Shown here: positions 9,372-20,900 of the stretch, piece after piece
Layout of the letters: every line of letters begins with the position of its first letter
Numbering within the stretch: position 1 is the first letter of the stretch
DNA from: Vicia villosa
Taxonomy: Eukaryota > Streptophyta > Magnoliopsida > Fabales > Fabaceae
Direction of reading: 5' to 3'
Assembly: GCF_029867415.1 (NCBI RefSeq)
Contig: NW_026706174.1
Coordinates: 124,001-188,000, forward strand
Length of the DNA: 64,000 bases
The notes under the pieces: generated by a model
Databases searched by the model: none
Told to the model about the DNA's origin: nothing
What the model saw: the letters and a program-made list of their open reading frames with translations, nothing else
Program-made: the position numbers and the translations under genes

Positions 9372-11525
9372 GGCTATAACACTTCACAATCAAGAGAACA
9401 CGAAATCATAGCCAGAATTCTCCTTGTAACACACTTGTAATCACTTAAATTTTTCAAAGAAATCTCAAATTCGAATTTTGAATTCCAGTCACTTTCCATA
9501 CAAACTAAACATTCTAATACCTTCCTCAAGCATCACTGAACATATTTCAATCATTTCTAAGTCTTAAAACCTCACAAATCGAGCTACACAAGCCACGGAT
9601 TGTTCAAACTAAAACCAACTTATATCTCATAACACACGCATATCTAGCAAGATGTAGACATATATTTGTGTTTAGATTGAGGTCCTAGTCATTTCTGGAA
9701 ACTTAATTGAAGTTTGGACACTCATACGAAGAACCACCATTTTAGGGTTCATAATTTCAAAATTAGGGCTTTCTGAAATAGGCAAAATCAAAGGTTCTAA
9801 GTGGTACCATTGAATTCGTATGGACTAGACGAATCAAATGGACATGTCACGCCAAATTTATTTTCACGTTTGACCCTATTCGCTATTTTGCAGGTTTAGG
9901 AAGTATCTATTACAGCGCTTTTATTACAAAAATGTTGTTAAAGATGCTGGCTGGAGGTTGAAGACGATGAGATGTCTTCACCTCACTGGATAGAGCGCGC
10001 GCGCGTTTTTTTAAAAAATCTCTGATTCAGTGCGTGCAGTCCTATCATAATGCCATGTGCCTCAAAATCTGAGCCATCATATCTCATTAAATTTTCAATC
10101 CAACGCATCACAACACGCAACCACACCATGTTCCCTCATAAACCATCACACCTGATTATTATCCTTTTATTTTCTATTTTATTTTAATTTCTTTGTTAAA
10201 TTAGTTAAAAATAGTTTTAAAAATACAAAAAATACAAAAAAAATATTTTTAGGTTGCTAAAATAATATATTATTTTCTGATATAAAAATATTTTATTTTT
10301 CTTCATAATTTAAATATTTTGCATAATAAATTGGTATATATTTATATATTTGCTTTTTAATTATTTCAACCAATCAAAAAATCATAAAAAAAATTGTTCT
10401 TTATATTAAATATTGTTTATATATTATAAACTAATTTTTGTACATATTTTGAATAATTTTCTCTTCAAGTTTTAATTATTTGTGTAATTATTTGTATAAT
10501 TATATATTAATTAACTTAATCAATTTCTAATCAATTTCAAAAACTCAAAAAAAATTAGTTTTGTTTTTTAAATTAATTAACAAACATTTTGAACATATTT
10601 TGAACTTAAATTTTAGGTTTAAATTTTATTTTCATCCTTTTTCCTCATTTTATTTTAATTAATCATGCATTAATCATAATTAAAATAAATCATAAAAAAT
10701 CCAAAAACATGTCTTTATTTTCTTGCTATTTAAAATTCCTAGATAAATGTATAGGTTGCTAAATTCATGTAAATAGGCATAGTTTACATTTCCTGCAAAT
10801 CGATGTAATAGCGTAGATTTACTTTCCGCATTTTACATTTCCGCATTTTAAATTCCAGCACATATAAACTGCGTGTATGTCAGAGATAAAATTGAACCGT
10901 TAGATCACTAACTTCAAAAGATAAAATATCTGAATTCAAACACAATCACACTTGCACCTCTTAAGGTAACCCCTTTCTCATTCTTTTCAAAATCAAAGTC
11001 AAATTCTGCTGTTTCGAGTACAAAATCAAACCTTTTGTTTATATCCGGTGAAAGGATAGATTTTTAAAGGAAATAGGATAAAGACCTTACAACTCAGGGT
11101 AGACCTCCTAATTTGCTTGCTCAAATCAAAACAAACAAAATTCTCATACACTATTGTTTTTCAAAATAAACTTTCCAAAAAGACAGTACTTTGTATATAT
11201 CCAAACAAGGATCATTACGGGGTTAACGTTCTTTTTTCAAAAAACATCTTTCGAAAGATAAAAACAAAAAAAAACACTTTGTATACATCTGCGCAAGGAT
11301 CATTACAAATTAAATTTACAAAGGTATTTCAAATCACATGCAAGTATTTCAGAGCAATTGAAAACAAGTGAGCTAAGCAAATTAAGAGCCCATGGATAAC
11401 CATGGATACAAAGGGTGCTAACACCTTCCCTTTGTATAACCTACCCCCTTACCCAGAATTTCTTAAAGGTCTTTTTTCTGTGTCTTTTATAAACCTTTCC
11501 TTAATTGGATAAAATAAAAGGTCGG

Positions 11526-11535
11526 TGGCGACTCT
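11526..11535 (+). other. PBS-core 10-mer inside Ogre A U5
   Basis: TGGCGACTCT, identical to the first ten bases of the true PBS 106 nt downstream. It is repeated at 32166-32175 in the 3' LTR. Confidence 0.75.
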
Positions 11536-11631
11536 CTGAATTTTCAAAAATGCGAAAGCAGAAACAATAAAAAGAGTCAGTTCACGTATCTCTCCGCGAG
11601 AGGTATGGCCAGAAACGGAGGTCCACAGAAC

Positions 11632-11649
11632 TGGCGACTCTGCTGGGGA
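11632..11649 (+). other. Ogre A primer binding site (tRNA-Arg)
   Basis: TGGCGACTCTGCTGGGGA, 4 nt after the LTR end, is complementary to the 3' end of plant tRNA-Arg with at most one mismatch or wobble. A tRNA-Arg primer is the published property of Ogre elements. First-strand synthesis would start here. Confidence 0.85.
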
Positions 11650-12312
11650 ATCAAATACTTTCAAAAAACAAAATGTTTTCAAAAGGGGTTACCTTAAGAT
11701 AATAGGTCACTTCGATGTTTTCAATTGTTTGACTTGATTGCTCTATTTTTCAAAGGTTTGTTTGGGTATTTTGCTTGTGTGAAAGATTCTAACCCGAATC
11801 TCGAGATACCTTAAGTATATGACAATAGACCAAGGAAACTGTACGGCATGTACCGATACGGTTGATCTGGTAGTCATCGTTAGTGCGATACTTTGGTTTA
11901 TACTGATATCCCTTGAAAACGATCAAGGAGTATATTAGGCTTCCGAAATGTCAATAAACACTAATTTGTCTTAGAACCTTTTTAGTTGAACTTGACTTGT
12001 GGCCTATTAAGTGGCTAGCTTTGAAATTGATCGAAGTTAGTTATCCTCGAGGAATATTTTGATCGGCCGTTCGAGCGCCGTATTGAGATGTTACCTCCAA
12101 GGATCATAGAACCCGAATGCTATTCTAGGACAGGTTTTAACCAACTCAACTTCAGTGGGGAGGGTATCACCTATCAGTTTCATGCAAGCCTTTAAACCTA
12201 AGGCTATTGTTTGATTTGTTTTTGTGTGCCACATGTTTGCATCATAAGCATATCATTTTCACACTAAACACTTCAAGGATCAAAGAGTTTACGTTTGTTT
12301 ATTTTACAGGTA
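11650..12312 (+). other. Ogre A untranslated leader
   Basis: About 660 bp between the PBS and ORF1 with no long ORF. Sequence just before ORF1, 'TTTGTTTATTTTACAG' at 12294-12309, resembles a splice acceptor, which could allow ORF1 expression from a spliced leader. No repeats are obvious. Confidence 0.6.
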
Positions 12313-12400
12313 ATGGCTCCCGCCACCAGAGATTACATCTGAATCAACATCTCAACGGTACCATCTGAACTAAAAGACTTAGTATCAGAATTCCCCAGGA

Positions 12401-13639
12401 ATGTTCAATTCACCGAAAGGCATGGTTACCTCAAAATTTGAAGAAGACGTAATACGGGTCCTGTTCCAGTTCTTTGACCCTGAACATCATTGCTTTACCT
12501 TTCCAAATTACCAGTTAGTACCCACTTTGGAAGAGTTCTCTGAGCTAATTGGATTACCTATTCGAGATCAATTACCTTTCACTGGTTTAGAAAGGATTCC
12601 AAAACCTGAAGTCATTGCTGCTGCTTTACATTTGCGAAAATCAGAAATCGAGTCCAATTGGGAAACAAAGAGTGGAGTTAAGAGTTTGCTTGCTAAGTTC
12701 TTATTGGAAAAGGCTCGATTACTGCTAGAAAACAAAAGTTATCCAGCTTTTGAGGAGGTTATGGCCCTTTTGATCTATGGGTTGGTTTTATTCCCTAATC
12801 CCGACCAGTTCATAAGTGTACACATCATCCACCTTTTCCTAACCCGTAACCCGGTACCAACATTGCTGGGAGACATTTTACATTCTCTACACACTCGTAC
12901 CATGAAGAAACGAGGAACTCTTATGTGCTGTATACCACTACTGGCTAGGTGGTTTACATTTCATCTTCCCCGATCAGTGTTGAGAAATGAACAAAGAATG
13001 CAATGGTCTCGCAGGATTATGTCTTTGTCTCATTCAGATATCCGATGGAACAACTTCTTTCAAAGAGACATTACTATCATTGATCATTGTGGAAACTACC
13101 CTAATGTGCCACTCCTTGGCATCAAAGGGGGCATCACCTACAATCCCTCTTTAGCTTTACGCCAATTCGGATATGCAAGGAGCAACGGTCCTCATGACAT
13201 GATTATCTGTGGCATTGTGTTTGATTACGAGAATGATTCCCATAGACACCGACAAAGGTTTATACATGCATGGGGCAGTGTCTATAGAATAGAAAGCAAA
13301 ACTCTAGGGCAATGGAATTCTATTCCTATGGAATCTTACCTCAGATGGGTCCGTACTCATGCTCAGAAACTCATCATGCCATATCCCGCTGTTCTACCTG
13401 TGACTATTGAGCCAGAGGTCGAAGGAGACGAACCTCAAGTTATTCTACACCCGGATATGCCAACTGACCTAGAAGAGTTGCAAAAATCTTGGGTTCAACT
13501 CAAAGAGGAAAGAGACACCTTCAAAGCACACTGTCAAGACTATGAGAGAAGGATATTGGAGCTCACCGGACAGCTTCAAGAAGAACAGCAGATCAACACA
13601 TTCCTGGGGGCAAAGAGAAAGCGTCCATGGGAGACCTGA
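12401..13639 (+). CDS. Ogre ORF1 (plant-mobile-domain-like protein), N-terminus damaged
   Basis: A 412-codon frame of the Ogre-specific ORF upstream of gag. It resembles the plant mobile domain/DUF7745 family ('FTFPNYQLVPTLEEFSELIG' near residue 30) and ends in a Glu/Lys-rich, probably coiled-coil segment (residues 355-400). Its role in Ogre is unknown. The open frame starts at 12401, but a better start is the ATG at 12313 just after an acceptor-like TTTTACAG. That frame meets a TGA at 12340-12342 and, near 12430-12440, lies one base out of register with the main ORF. The copy is therefore probably damaged at its N-terminus by one stop and one small indel. Start choice is inference. Confidence 0.75.
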   Translation: MFNSPKGMVTSKFEEDVIRVLFQFFDPEHHCFTFPNYQLVPTLEEFSELIGLPIRDQLPFTGLERIPKPEVIAAALHLRKSEIESNWETKSGVKSLLAKFLLEKARLLLENKSYPAFEEVMALLIYGLVLFPNPDQFISVHIIHLFLTRNPVPTLLGDILHSLHTRTMKKRGTLMCCIPLLARWFTFHLPRSVLRNEQRMQWSRRIMSLSHSDIRWNNFFQRDITIIDHCGNYPNVPLLGIKGGITYNPSLALRQFGYARSNGPHDMIICGIVFDYENDSHRHRQRFIHAWGSVYRIESKTLGQWNSIPMESYLRWVRTHAQKLIMPYPAVLPVTIEPEVEGDEPQVILHPDMPTDLEELQKSWVQLKEERDTFKAHCQDYERRILELTGQLQEEQQINTFLGAKRKRPWET

Positions 13640-13794
13640 GGGATCATTTGTTTCCTTTATTTCTGTTCTGTAAGCCCAAATGAGGCAAAAAGAAAAAAAA
13701 GATCAAGAAAAAGAAATAAATTGTTTAACTAATGTTTGTTTCTTCTGTGTTTTAACAAATCTAAACTCTAAGATCCTTGAAAACATTGCACACA

Positions 13795-13915
13795 CATTTC
13801 ATTCATATACACTGCATTCACATACATTGCATTCATATACATTGCATATACATTTCATACATTTGCATATACATTTCATTCATATACATTGCATCCATTC
13901 ATACACATTGCATAA
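13795..13915 (+). repeat. Microsatellite-like 'CATTCATATACATTG' stretch between ORF1 and gag
   Basis: Imperfect 10-20-bp units of CATTCATATACATTGCATA fill most of the 330-bp gap between the ORF1 stop and the gag start. There is no coding potential beyond spurious low-complexity frames. A pyrimidine-rich 'CTGTTTATTTCAG' follows at 13948-13960. Confidence 0.75.
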
Positions 13916-13969
13916 CAGGTTCACATGACGGATTTCTCATCTCCTCGCTGTTTATTTCAGTCAGAAGAG

Positions 13970-16900
13970 ATGGAATCTGAGACAAGCATCAAGAACCTCG
14001 AAGCACAGAATGCCCAAGTTCAAGTGGCAATTCTGGAACTGGCAAAGGGGCAACAAGAACTGAAAGCCCTGATAATCAAGAAGAAAAAGAAACCCAAAGG
14101 ATCTGTAGGCTTGAGTCACCTGAAAAGGAAGATCAAAATCCCAGTCAAAAGGTCCAAAAAGCCACCGATCCCTGAAACAGTCGGTGATGATGAACAAGGA
14201 GACAATCACAGCAACCAGGGTTCTGCTAAACCCTCTCTCTCTTCCAATGAAGAAGATGATCATTCTGGGGACGAACCAGATGATGACAAGTACCAACAGC
14301 TGGAAGAACGTATGAAAGCTATGGAGATACAAAAAATACCTGGCTTAGATTTCAGTGATCTGGGACTCATCTCGGATGTTGTTATCCCTCCAAAATTCAA
14401 AGTTCGTGTCTTTGGAAAATATGATGGAGTTTCTTGTCCAAAACTACATCTGAGATCCTATGTGAGGAAGATACAACCTCATACAACAGATAGCAAATTG
14501 TGGATTCACTTCTTCCAAGAAAGTCTGTCGGGTACACAACTCGAGTGGTACTACCAGCTGGAAAATACCAAGGTTCATACTTGGGAAGAATTAGCTGCTG
14601 CTTTTTACAAACAGTACCAATACAATGCTGATCTTGCACCAACCCGTACTCAACTAAGGGGCATGTCCATGGCACCAAAAGAAAGTTTCAAAGGATATGC
14701 ACAAAAGTGGAGAGATATGGCTGGAAGGGTTCAACCACCCTTATCTGATCGCGAGCTAGTCGACATGTTCATGGGCACTTTAACTGGCCCTTTCTATAGT
14801 CATTTGCTGGGAAGCTCATCATCAGGTTTCACTGACTTGATATTGACCGGAGAACGTGTCGAAAGTGGCATTCAAAATGGAAAAATTCAAATAGGCTCCT
14901 CCTCTGGTACTACAAAAAGGCCCATCAGCGGGAGAAATGAGGTTAATACAATGCAAATTCAGAAAGGTCGCAAAAATGAGCAGCACCAATCTGTAGGGGC
15001 AGTTCTGATCTCCGCATCTGCGCCTCAAAAAGATCAACAGCTAAAATATACGCGTCGACCAGATGCGCCAAGAAGAAATTTCACCAGAATCAACATGCCA
15101 ATCTCGCAGGCATTGCAACATTTGCTAAAAGCAGATCTGATCACATTAAAAGATCCTCCAAAGAATGTCAACACTTCCTCTTCGAGTTATCGCCCTGATG
15201 CAACATGTGCCTATCACTCAAACTGTCCAGGACATGACGCAGATCACTGTTGGGCCCTGAAAAATAAAATACAAGATATGATAGATGCTGGGGAAATTGA
15301 GTTTGATCCTCCAGAAACTCCAAATGTCATCACTGCACCTATGCCAAAGCATGACAAAACTGTTAACGCTATCCTGGACACTGTTTACATCTATGATGTG
15401 AACGAATTATCAACTCCACTCTGCGAAGTCAAGAGAAAGCTAATCCAAGCTGGTTACTTTCCAGGATGTGACCCCGATTGCTTTTATTGCTCATACCTGC
15501 CCAATGGTTGTGAAAATCTGAGAATGGGAATTCAAAAGTGGATGGATCGCCGTACCATTATGTTTGAGAGGCTCCCTTCTATGGACGTGTTATGCGAAGT
15601 CTTTGCAAACGGGATAAGAATAGAGGATGTCTCAGTGATCTCCAGTTTACCATTCAAAATCTCTGCCAAGGCTCCGTTCAAAATTTCTGCTACACTCAAA
15701 GTGGCATCAGTAGTCATTGCTAGTCGAACTCCATTTCCATACTCCTCAGACAAAGCTGTCCCATGGGGTTACGACACTAATGTTTATGTTCATGGAGTTA
15801 AGCAGGGTACCTCGACTGAAGAGACCGCAAAGTTAACTACTCCAACTGTGGATAATATTGTGGGTACCAGCAAGATCACGAGAAGTGGAAGAATCTTTTC
15901 ACCAGAAATTTCTCCAAATATTGCTGCTGGTCCAGTCCGAGTCCCAGTTCCTAATCAAGATGACAGCGCTCGAGGCAAAGAGCCACAAGTTGAACAAGTT
16001 CAAACCCCGGTGGAGATCACTGCTGAGGATCCATCAAAGCAAGAAATGGAGGAAATATTGAAAATCATCTGCAAGAGTGATTACAATATTGTTGAGCAAC
16101 TAGGGCACACCGCTTCAAAAATCTCAATGCTATCTCTGCTAAAATATTCAGAAGCTCATGCCAAAGCTCTGATGAAGTTCCTGAAAGCTGCGCATGTGCC
16201 TCAAGAGATCTCAGTCGACCAATTTGAGAATTGTGTTGCCAATTTAACCCCTGCTGGGAAAAATCACAACAAGGCCCTACATATCTCCATTGAATGTAAT
16301 GGCACCACTCTATCTCATGTGCTAGTAGATAACGGTTCTTCTTTGAACGTGTTACCGAAAACAGTACTAGAAAAGCTTGACTTCGAAGGAATTGTGTTAC
16401 AACCAAGTGATGTTGTGGTAAGAGCCTTTGACGGGTCAACAGGAACGGTATACGGAAAAGTGAATCTCCCAATCAGAGTGGGTTCTCAGATCTTTGATTC
16501 TATCTTTTACGTAATGGAAATTCACCCCGCCTATTCCTGTTTACTTGGACGCCCTTGGATACATGGGGCAAACGCTGTAACTTCTACCCTGCATCAGAAG
16601 TTAAAATATCCAGTAAAAGGAAAGATTGTCACAGTCTATGGCGAAGAGGAATATGTGGTTAGTCACCTAAGCAATTCCAAATATGTTGAGTTGGAGGACG
16701 AATTCATCGAAACTCCCTGCCAATCTTTTGAGGTGGTCTCTCCAGATGTCTCTACCACTAAGCATATTCCTGCTACTCCAACTACAACTATGGCTTCTCT
16801 CAAAGATGCCAACGCTATGATTGAACAAGGTGATTGCACAGTATGGGGACAGCTTCCCGATATACCCTACAAGTCCGACAAGCTAGGCCTGGGCTATGAT

Positions 16901-17707
16901 AGTGGAAATCAAAAGAATGGTCAAAGTCCTCGTTCTGGAGGATTAATGTCACACTTCGTCAGCCAAGAAGTAAACGCCATTGAAGATGAAGGAGTGTTCT
17001 TGAACCATATCATTCAGCCATATCCATATGAAATTCCACCCATTTCCATGGGAATGTGGGATGCTGTGGGAGAACCAAGTGGCGGGTATAATTATCAGTA
17101 TACCGCACCTCAGAATTCTTATATTGCTATGGAAGACATTACCCCAACTGGATGGGGTGATCAATCTGAAAATGACAAAAGTTTCACAGGTCCCGTCGCT
17201 GAGCAATATCAAAATCCACCTAAAGAAGTATGGGATACGCTAGGAGAACCCAGCGGCAAATATGACTATATGGTGAAATATTCTGCTCCTCCGAGCTCAC
17301 AAATTGCTATGGAGGACATTGTCCCAACTGGATGGGATGAACATTACGATGACAATTTCACTCTTGAAGAAGCCAGGAAAATACCAAATAACGAGGGTTA
17401 CTTTCTGTCAGAATACACTCCTCATCATGATGCACAAGTCTCTATTCAAAACATCATCCCGACTTCATGGGATGGCCTTATCGAGCACCTTGCTCAGCCA
17501 ACAGAGATATCTCAGCCTGGGCTCTCGTATCCAGCAGAGTATATCGCTTATCCCGAAAGATCACCGGCTCATTTTCCCACTAATGAAATCAATGCTGTGG
17601 AAGATGAAGAAGACAAGTGCAAATGGAACAGCTGGATACTCCCTGCTCACAACAATGGATTGAACAACTGGAAAGCTAAGGATGTGATCTCCTTTGACCA
17701 GGAGTAA
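13970..17707 (+). CDS. Ogre A gag-protease (exon 1 of gag-pol)
   Basis: The frame is open from 13925, but ATG 13970 is preferred: it follows a CTGTTTATTTCAG tract and aligns with the gag ATG of element C (40153), which has the same context. From 13970: N-terminal helix (1-40), Lys-rich then acidic linkers (40-115), Retrotrans_gag capsid domain (about 146-300), zinc-knuckle-like C/H cluster (413-427, CAYHSNCPGHDADHC), aspartic protease with 'LVDNGSSLN' (active Asp about residue 787; LGRPW near 860), G-patch-like 'KLGLGY' (about 971), then three repeats of an 'IAMEDI.PTGW'-type motif (about 1040-1180). The TAA at 17705 is probably not the end: a GT donor at 17704 allows in-frame splicing to the RT exon. 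Confidence 0.9.
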   Translation: MESETSIKNLEAQNAQVQVAILELAKGQQELKALIIKKKKKPKGSVGLSHLKRKIKIPVKRSKKPPIPETVGDDEQGDNHSNQGSAKPSLSSNEEDDHSGDEPDDDKYQQLEERMKAMEIQKIPGLDFSDLGLISDVVIPPKFKVRVFGKYDGVSCPKLHLRSYVRKIQPHTTDSKLWIHFFQESLSGTQLEWYYQLENTKVHTWEELAAAFYKQYQYNADLAPTRTQLRGMSMAPKESFKGYAQKWRDMAGRVQPPLSDRELVDMFMGTLTGPFYSHLLGSSSSGFTDLILTGERVESGIQNGKIQIGSSSGTTKRPISGRNEVNTMQIQKGRKNEQHQSVGAVLISASAPQKDQQLKYTRRPDAPRRNFTRINMPISQALQHLLKADLITLKDPPKNVNTSSSSYRPDATCAYHSNCPGHDADHCWALKNKIQDMIDAGEIEFDPPETPNVITAPMPKHDKTVNAILDTVYIYDVNELSTPLCEVKRKLIQAGYFPGCDPDCFYCSYLPNGCENLRMGIQKWMDRRTIMFERLPSMDVLCEVFANGIRIEDVSVISSLPFKISAKAPFKISATLKVASVVIASRTPFPYSSDKAVPWGYDTNVYVHGVKQGTSTEETAKLTTPTVDNIVGTSKITRSGRIFSPEISPNIAAGPVRVPVPNQDDSARGKEPQVEQVQTPVEITAEDPSKQEMEEILKIICKSDYNIVEQLGHTASKISMLSLLKYSEAHAKALMKFLKAAHVPQEISVDQFENCVANLTPAGKNHNKALHISIECNGTTLSHVLVDNGSSLNVLPKTVLEKLDFEGIVLQPSDVVVRAFDGSTGTVYGKVNLPIRVGSQIFDSIFYVMEIHPAYSCLLGRPWIHGANAVTSTLHQKLKYPVKGKIVTVYGEEEYVVSHLSNSKYVELEDEFIETPCQSFEVVSPDVSTTKHIPATPTTTMASLKDANAMIEQGDCTVWGQLPDIPYKSDKLGLGYDSGNQKNGQSPRSGGLMSHFVSQEVNAIEDEGVFLNHIIQPYPYEIPPISMGMWDAVGEPSGGYNYQYTAPQNSYIAMEDITPTGWGDQSENDKSFTGPVAEQYQNPPKEVWDTLGEPSGKYDYMVKYSAPPSSQIAMEDIVPTGWDEHYDDNFTLEEARKIPNNEGYFLSEYTPHHDAQVSIQNIIPTSWDGLIEHLAQPTEISQPGLSYPAEYIAYPERSPAHFPTNEINAVEDEEDKCKWNSWILPAHNNGLNNWKAKDVISFDQE

Positions 17708-17969
17708 ATTCCATTTCCTGTTTTCTTTGTGTATATTGTGCAAAGATAAAAATGGTTCCTGAACTATCGAACCATGAGCTTGAAAGCCGTGTGCCTTGCC
17801 CGAAGCGCACTGGTCCTTTTATAAGGGCTTATCATATCATGATCATGTGCATTCAATAAAATCATGGGACGCTTGCATATTTAAATTTTGTGATCCTTTT
17901 TCTTTCTTTCTTTGTTTTCAAATAGCTATGTTTTTTTTTTTCACATACACTCACATAAATAAAATGCAG
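17704..17969 (+). other. Predicted Ogre intron between protease and RT (266 bp)
   Basis: Donor GTAAAT begins at 17704, splitting the last sense codon. The acceptor AAATGCAG ends at 17969 after a T-rich tract (about 17897-17941). Removing the interval removes the TAA at 17705 and joins gag-pro to RT in frame; the downstream frame has no ATG near its start. A spliced intron at this position is documented for Ogre elements. Confidence 0.8.
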
Positions 17970-20900
17970 ATTCACATACACTTTGGATCTAGTCAATAAC
18001 GATTCTGCTATTGCCCGCCATGACTTTGAAAATCCGATCTACCAAACTGAGGATGAAAGTGAGGAAGATTTTGAAGTACCAAGAGAGCTTACAAGGCTGC
18101 TAGAACAAGAAGACAAGGCCATACAGCCTCACGAGGAGCCAATTGAGGTCATCAACTTGGGCAGCAACGAAGAAAAGAAGGAAGTCAAAATAGGGGCTGA
18201 TTTAGAACACAGCATCAAGCAAAGACTGATTCAAATGCTACGAGACTACGTCGAGATATTCGCCTGGTCCTACGAAGATATGCCAGGCCTTGACACGGGC
18301 ATTGTAGTTCATCGCCTGCCTATCAAAGAAGGTAGCACTCCAGTCAAACAGAAACTACGAAGGAGTAGGCCTGATATGTCAAAAAAGATCAAAGACGAGG
18401 TTGAAAAACAGTTCAATGCCGGATTCCTAAAAGTTGTAATTTATCCTCCTTGGATAGCTAACATCATGCCTGTACCTAAAAAAGACGGGAAAGTCCGAAT
18501 GTGCGTGGACTACAGAGATCTGAACCGGGCAAGCCCTAAAGATGATTTCCCTTTACCACACATCGATGTACTGGTTGACAATACCGCACAATGCAAGGTA
18601 TTCTCCTTTATGGACGGATTCTCAGGGTACAATCAAATCAAGATGGCACCCGAAGACATGGAAAAAACAACCTTCACAACACCCTGGGGAACCTTTTGTT
18701 ACAAAGTAATGCCCTTTGGTTTAAAGAACGCAGGAGCAACCTATCAACGTGCAATGGTAGCTCTGTTTCATGATATGATTCATCAGGAGATAGAGGTGTA
18801 TGTCGATGACATGATTGCAAAATCCAACACCGAGGAAGAACATCTGGGTCATTTACACAAGTTGTTTGACAGACTCAAGAAATACAAGTTGCGACTGAAC
18901 CCAAATAAGTGTACCTTTGGAGTAAGATCCGGCAAACTCTTAGGTTTCATCGTCAGCAGCAAAGGTATTGAGGTTGATCCTGCCAAGATCAAAGCCATTC
19001 AAGAAATGCCTATACCTCGTACCGAGAAACAAGTCAGAGGATTCTTGGGACGTCTGAATTACATCGCCCGATTTATTGCCCACATGACTACTACTTGTGT
19101 GCCAATCTTCAAACTGTTGAAGAAAGATCAAGTGGAAAGGTGGAATGACAAATGCCAGTTAGCCTTTGATAAAATCAAAGAATATCACCAAAAACCCCCA
19201 ATCTTGTTGCCACCTGTGGAAGGCAGACCTCTGATAATGTACCTAACTGTGTTAGAAGACTCAATGGGGTGTGTACTAGGGCAACATGACGAATCCGGTC
19301 GAAAGGAGCACGCAATCTACTATCTTAGCAAAAAGTTTACCGATTGTGAAACAAGATACTCACTACTCGAAAAAACTTGTTGTGCCTTAGCTTGGGCGGC
19401 TCGCCGACTAAGATAGTACATGCTAAATCACACCACTTTCCTAATCTCCAAGATGGATCCTATCAAATACGTGTTCGAAAAACCTGCTCTCTCTGGAAGA
19501 ATAGCAAGATGGCAAATGATCTTAACAGAATATGACATTCAATACACTTCACAAAAAGCAATCAAAGGAAGTGTGGTAGCTGATCATCTGGCTCATCAAG
19601 CAGTGGATGATTATCAAGCATTGAACTTTGACTTCCCAGACGAAGACATTATGCTAGTCAATGACTACAAACAACCGGGACCAGAAGAAGGACCCGAGCC
19701 AGGATCCCGGTGGACTATGATTTTTGACGGAGCTTCTAATGCACTTGGCAATGGCATCGGAGCTGTGATCATTTCCCCCGCAGGAGGTCATACACCATTC
19801 ACTGCCATATTATGCTTCAACTGCACTAACAATATAGCTGAATACGAAGCATGTATTATGGGTCTTAAAGCTGCAATCGATCTAAGAATCAAATTCATGG
19901 AGGTCTACGGAGACTCTGCCTTGGTAATCTACCAAGTCAAAGAGGAATGGGACACGAAGCACCCGAATCTAATTCCTTACAAAGAATGTGTGCTGAGTTT
20001 GATTCCTTATTTCGAAGAAATCACTTTTGAACACATCCCACGCGAGGAAAATCAACTAGCTGATGCCTTAGCTACCATGTCGTCCATGTTCAAAATCAGG
20101 TGGGACAACAAGGCGCCGATGATCACCATTTACAGACAAGATGAACCATCCTATTGCAATGAGATCAATGCCGAAGGAACAGAAGAAAAACCATGGTTCC
20201 ATGAAGTAAAAAAATATCTCGAAGCTCAGGAGTACCCTGAAGGGGCATCCATTAACGACAAAAAATTTCTAAGGAGATTTGCAGCCAAATTCTTTCTAAG
20301 TAATGGAACCCTATACAAACGCAACCATGACTCGACTTTACTTCGTTGTGTAAACAAGAAGGAAGCAGAACAGATCATGGGAGACATACATAATGGTGCC
20401 TTCGGTACTCATTCAAGTGGACATACAATGGCTAAAAAGATCCTAAGAGCAGGTTATTACTGGTCTACCATGGAAACAGACTGCCATCACCACTCCCGAA
20501 CCTGTCACAAATGCCAGATATATGCTGACAAAGTACATGTACCTCCAGTTCCTTTAAACGTCCTGACGGCTCCTTGGCCTTTTGCAATGTGGGTTATTGA
20601 TATGATTGGAGAAATCAAACCCACTGCTTCCAATGGACATCGCTTTATCCTGGTCGCTATTGACTACTTCACAAAGTGGGTAGAAGAAGCCTCATTTGCT
20701 TCTGTCACCAAGAATGTGGTGGCCCGATTCATCAAATACAATCTCATTTGTCGGTATGGCATCCCTGAACGGATTATCACGGACAATGGCACAAATTTAA
20801 ACAACAGATTGATTACTGAACTTTGCGCACAGTTCAAGATCAAACATCATAATTCCTCTCCATATCGACCAAAGATGAACGGCATGGTGGAAGCTGCCAA

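Larger units (their letters stand above)
6954..11627 (+). repeat. Ogre A 5' LTR
   Basis: 4,674 bp, TG...CA. It holds two TATA-like boxes (7492 and 9364), a 55-codon ORF (7590-7757), a GCGC-rich tRNA-like stretch near 9985-10006 ('ACTGGATAGAGCGCG'), a very AT-rich block (about 10150-10720), the conserved 'CCATGGATAACCATGG' block near 11391 and a PBS-like 10-mer at 11526. The second TATA box is the better candidate for genomic RNA because it lies closer to the LTR end. Confidence 0.93.

Noticed and set aside
13961..14332. 123-codon minus-strand frame
   Set aside because: Antisense shadow of the Ogre gag N-terminus.
16065..16472. 135-codon minus-strand frame
   Set aside because: Antisense shadow of the Ogre protease region.
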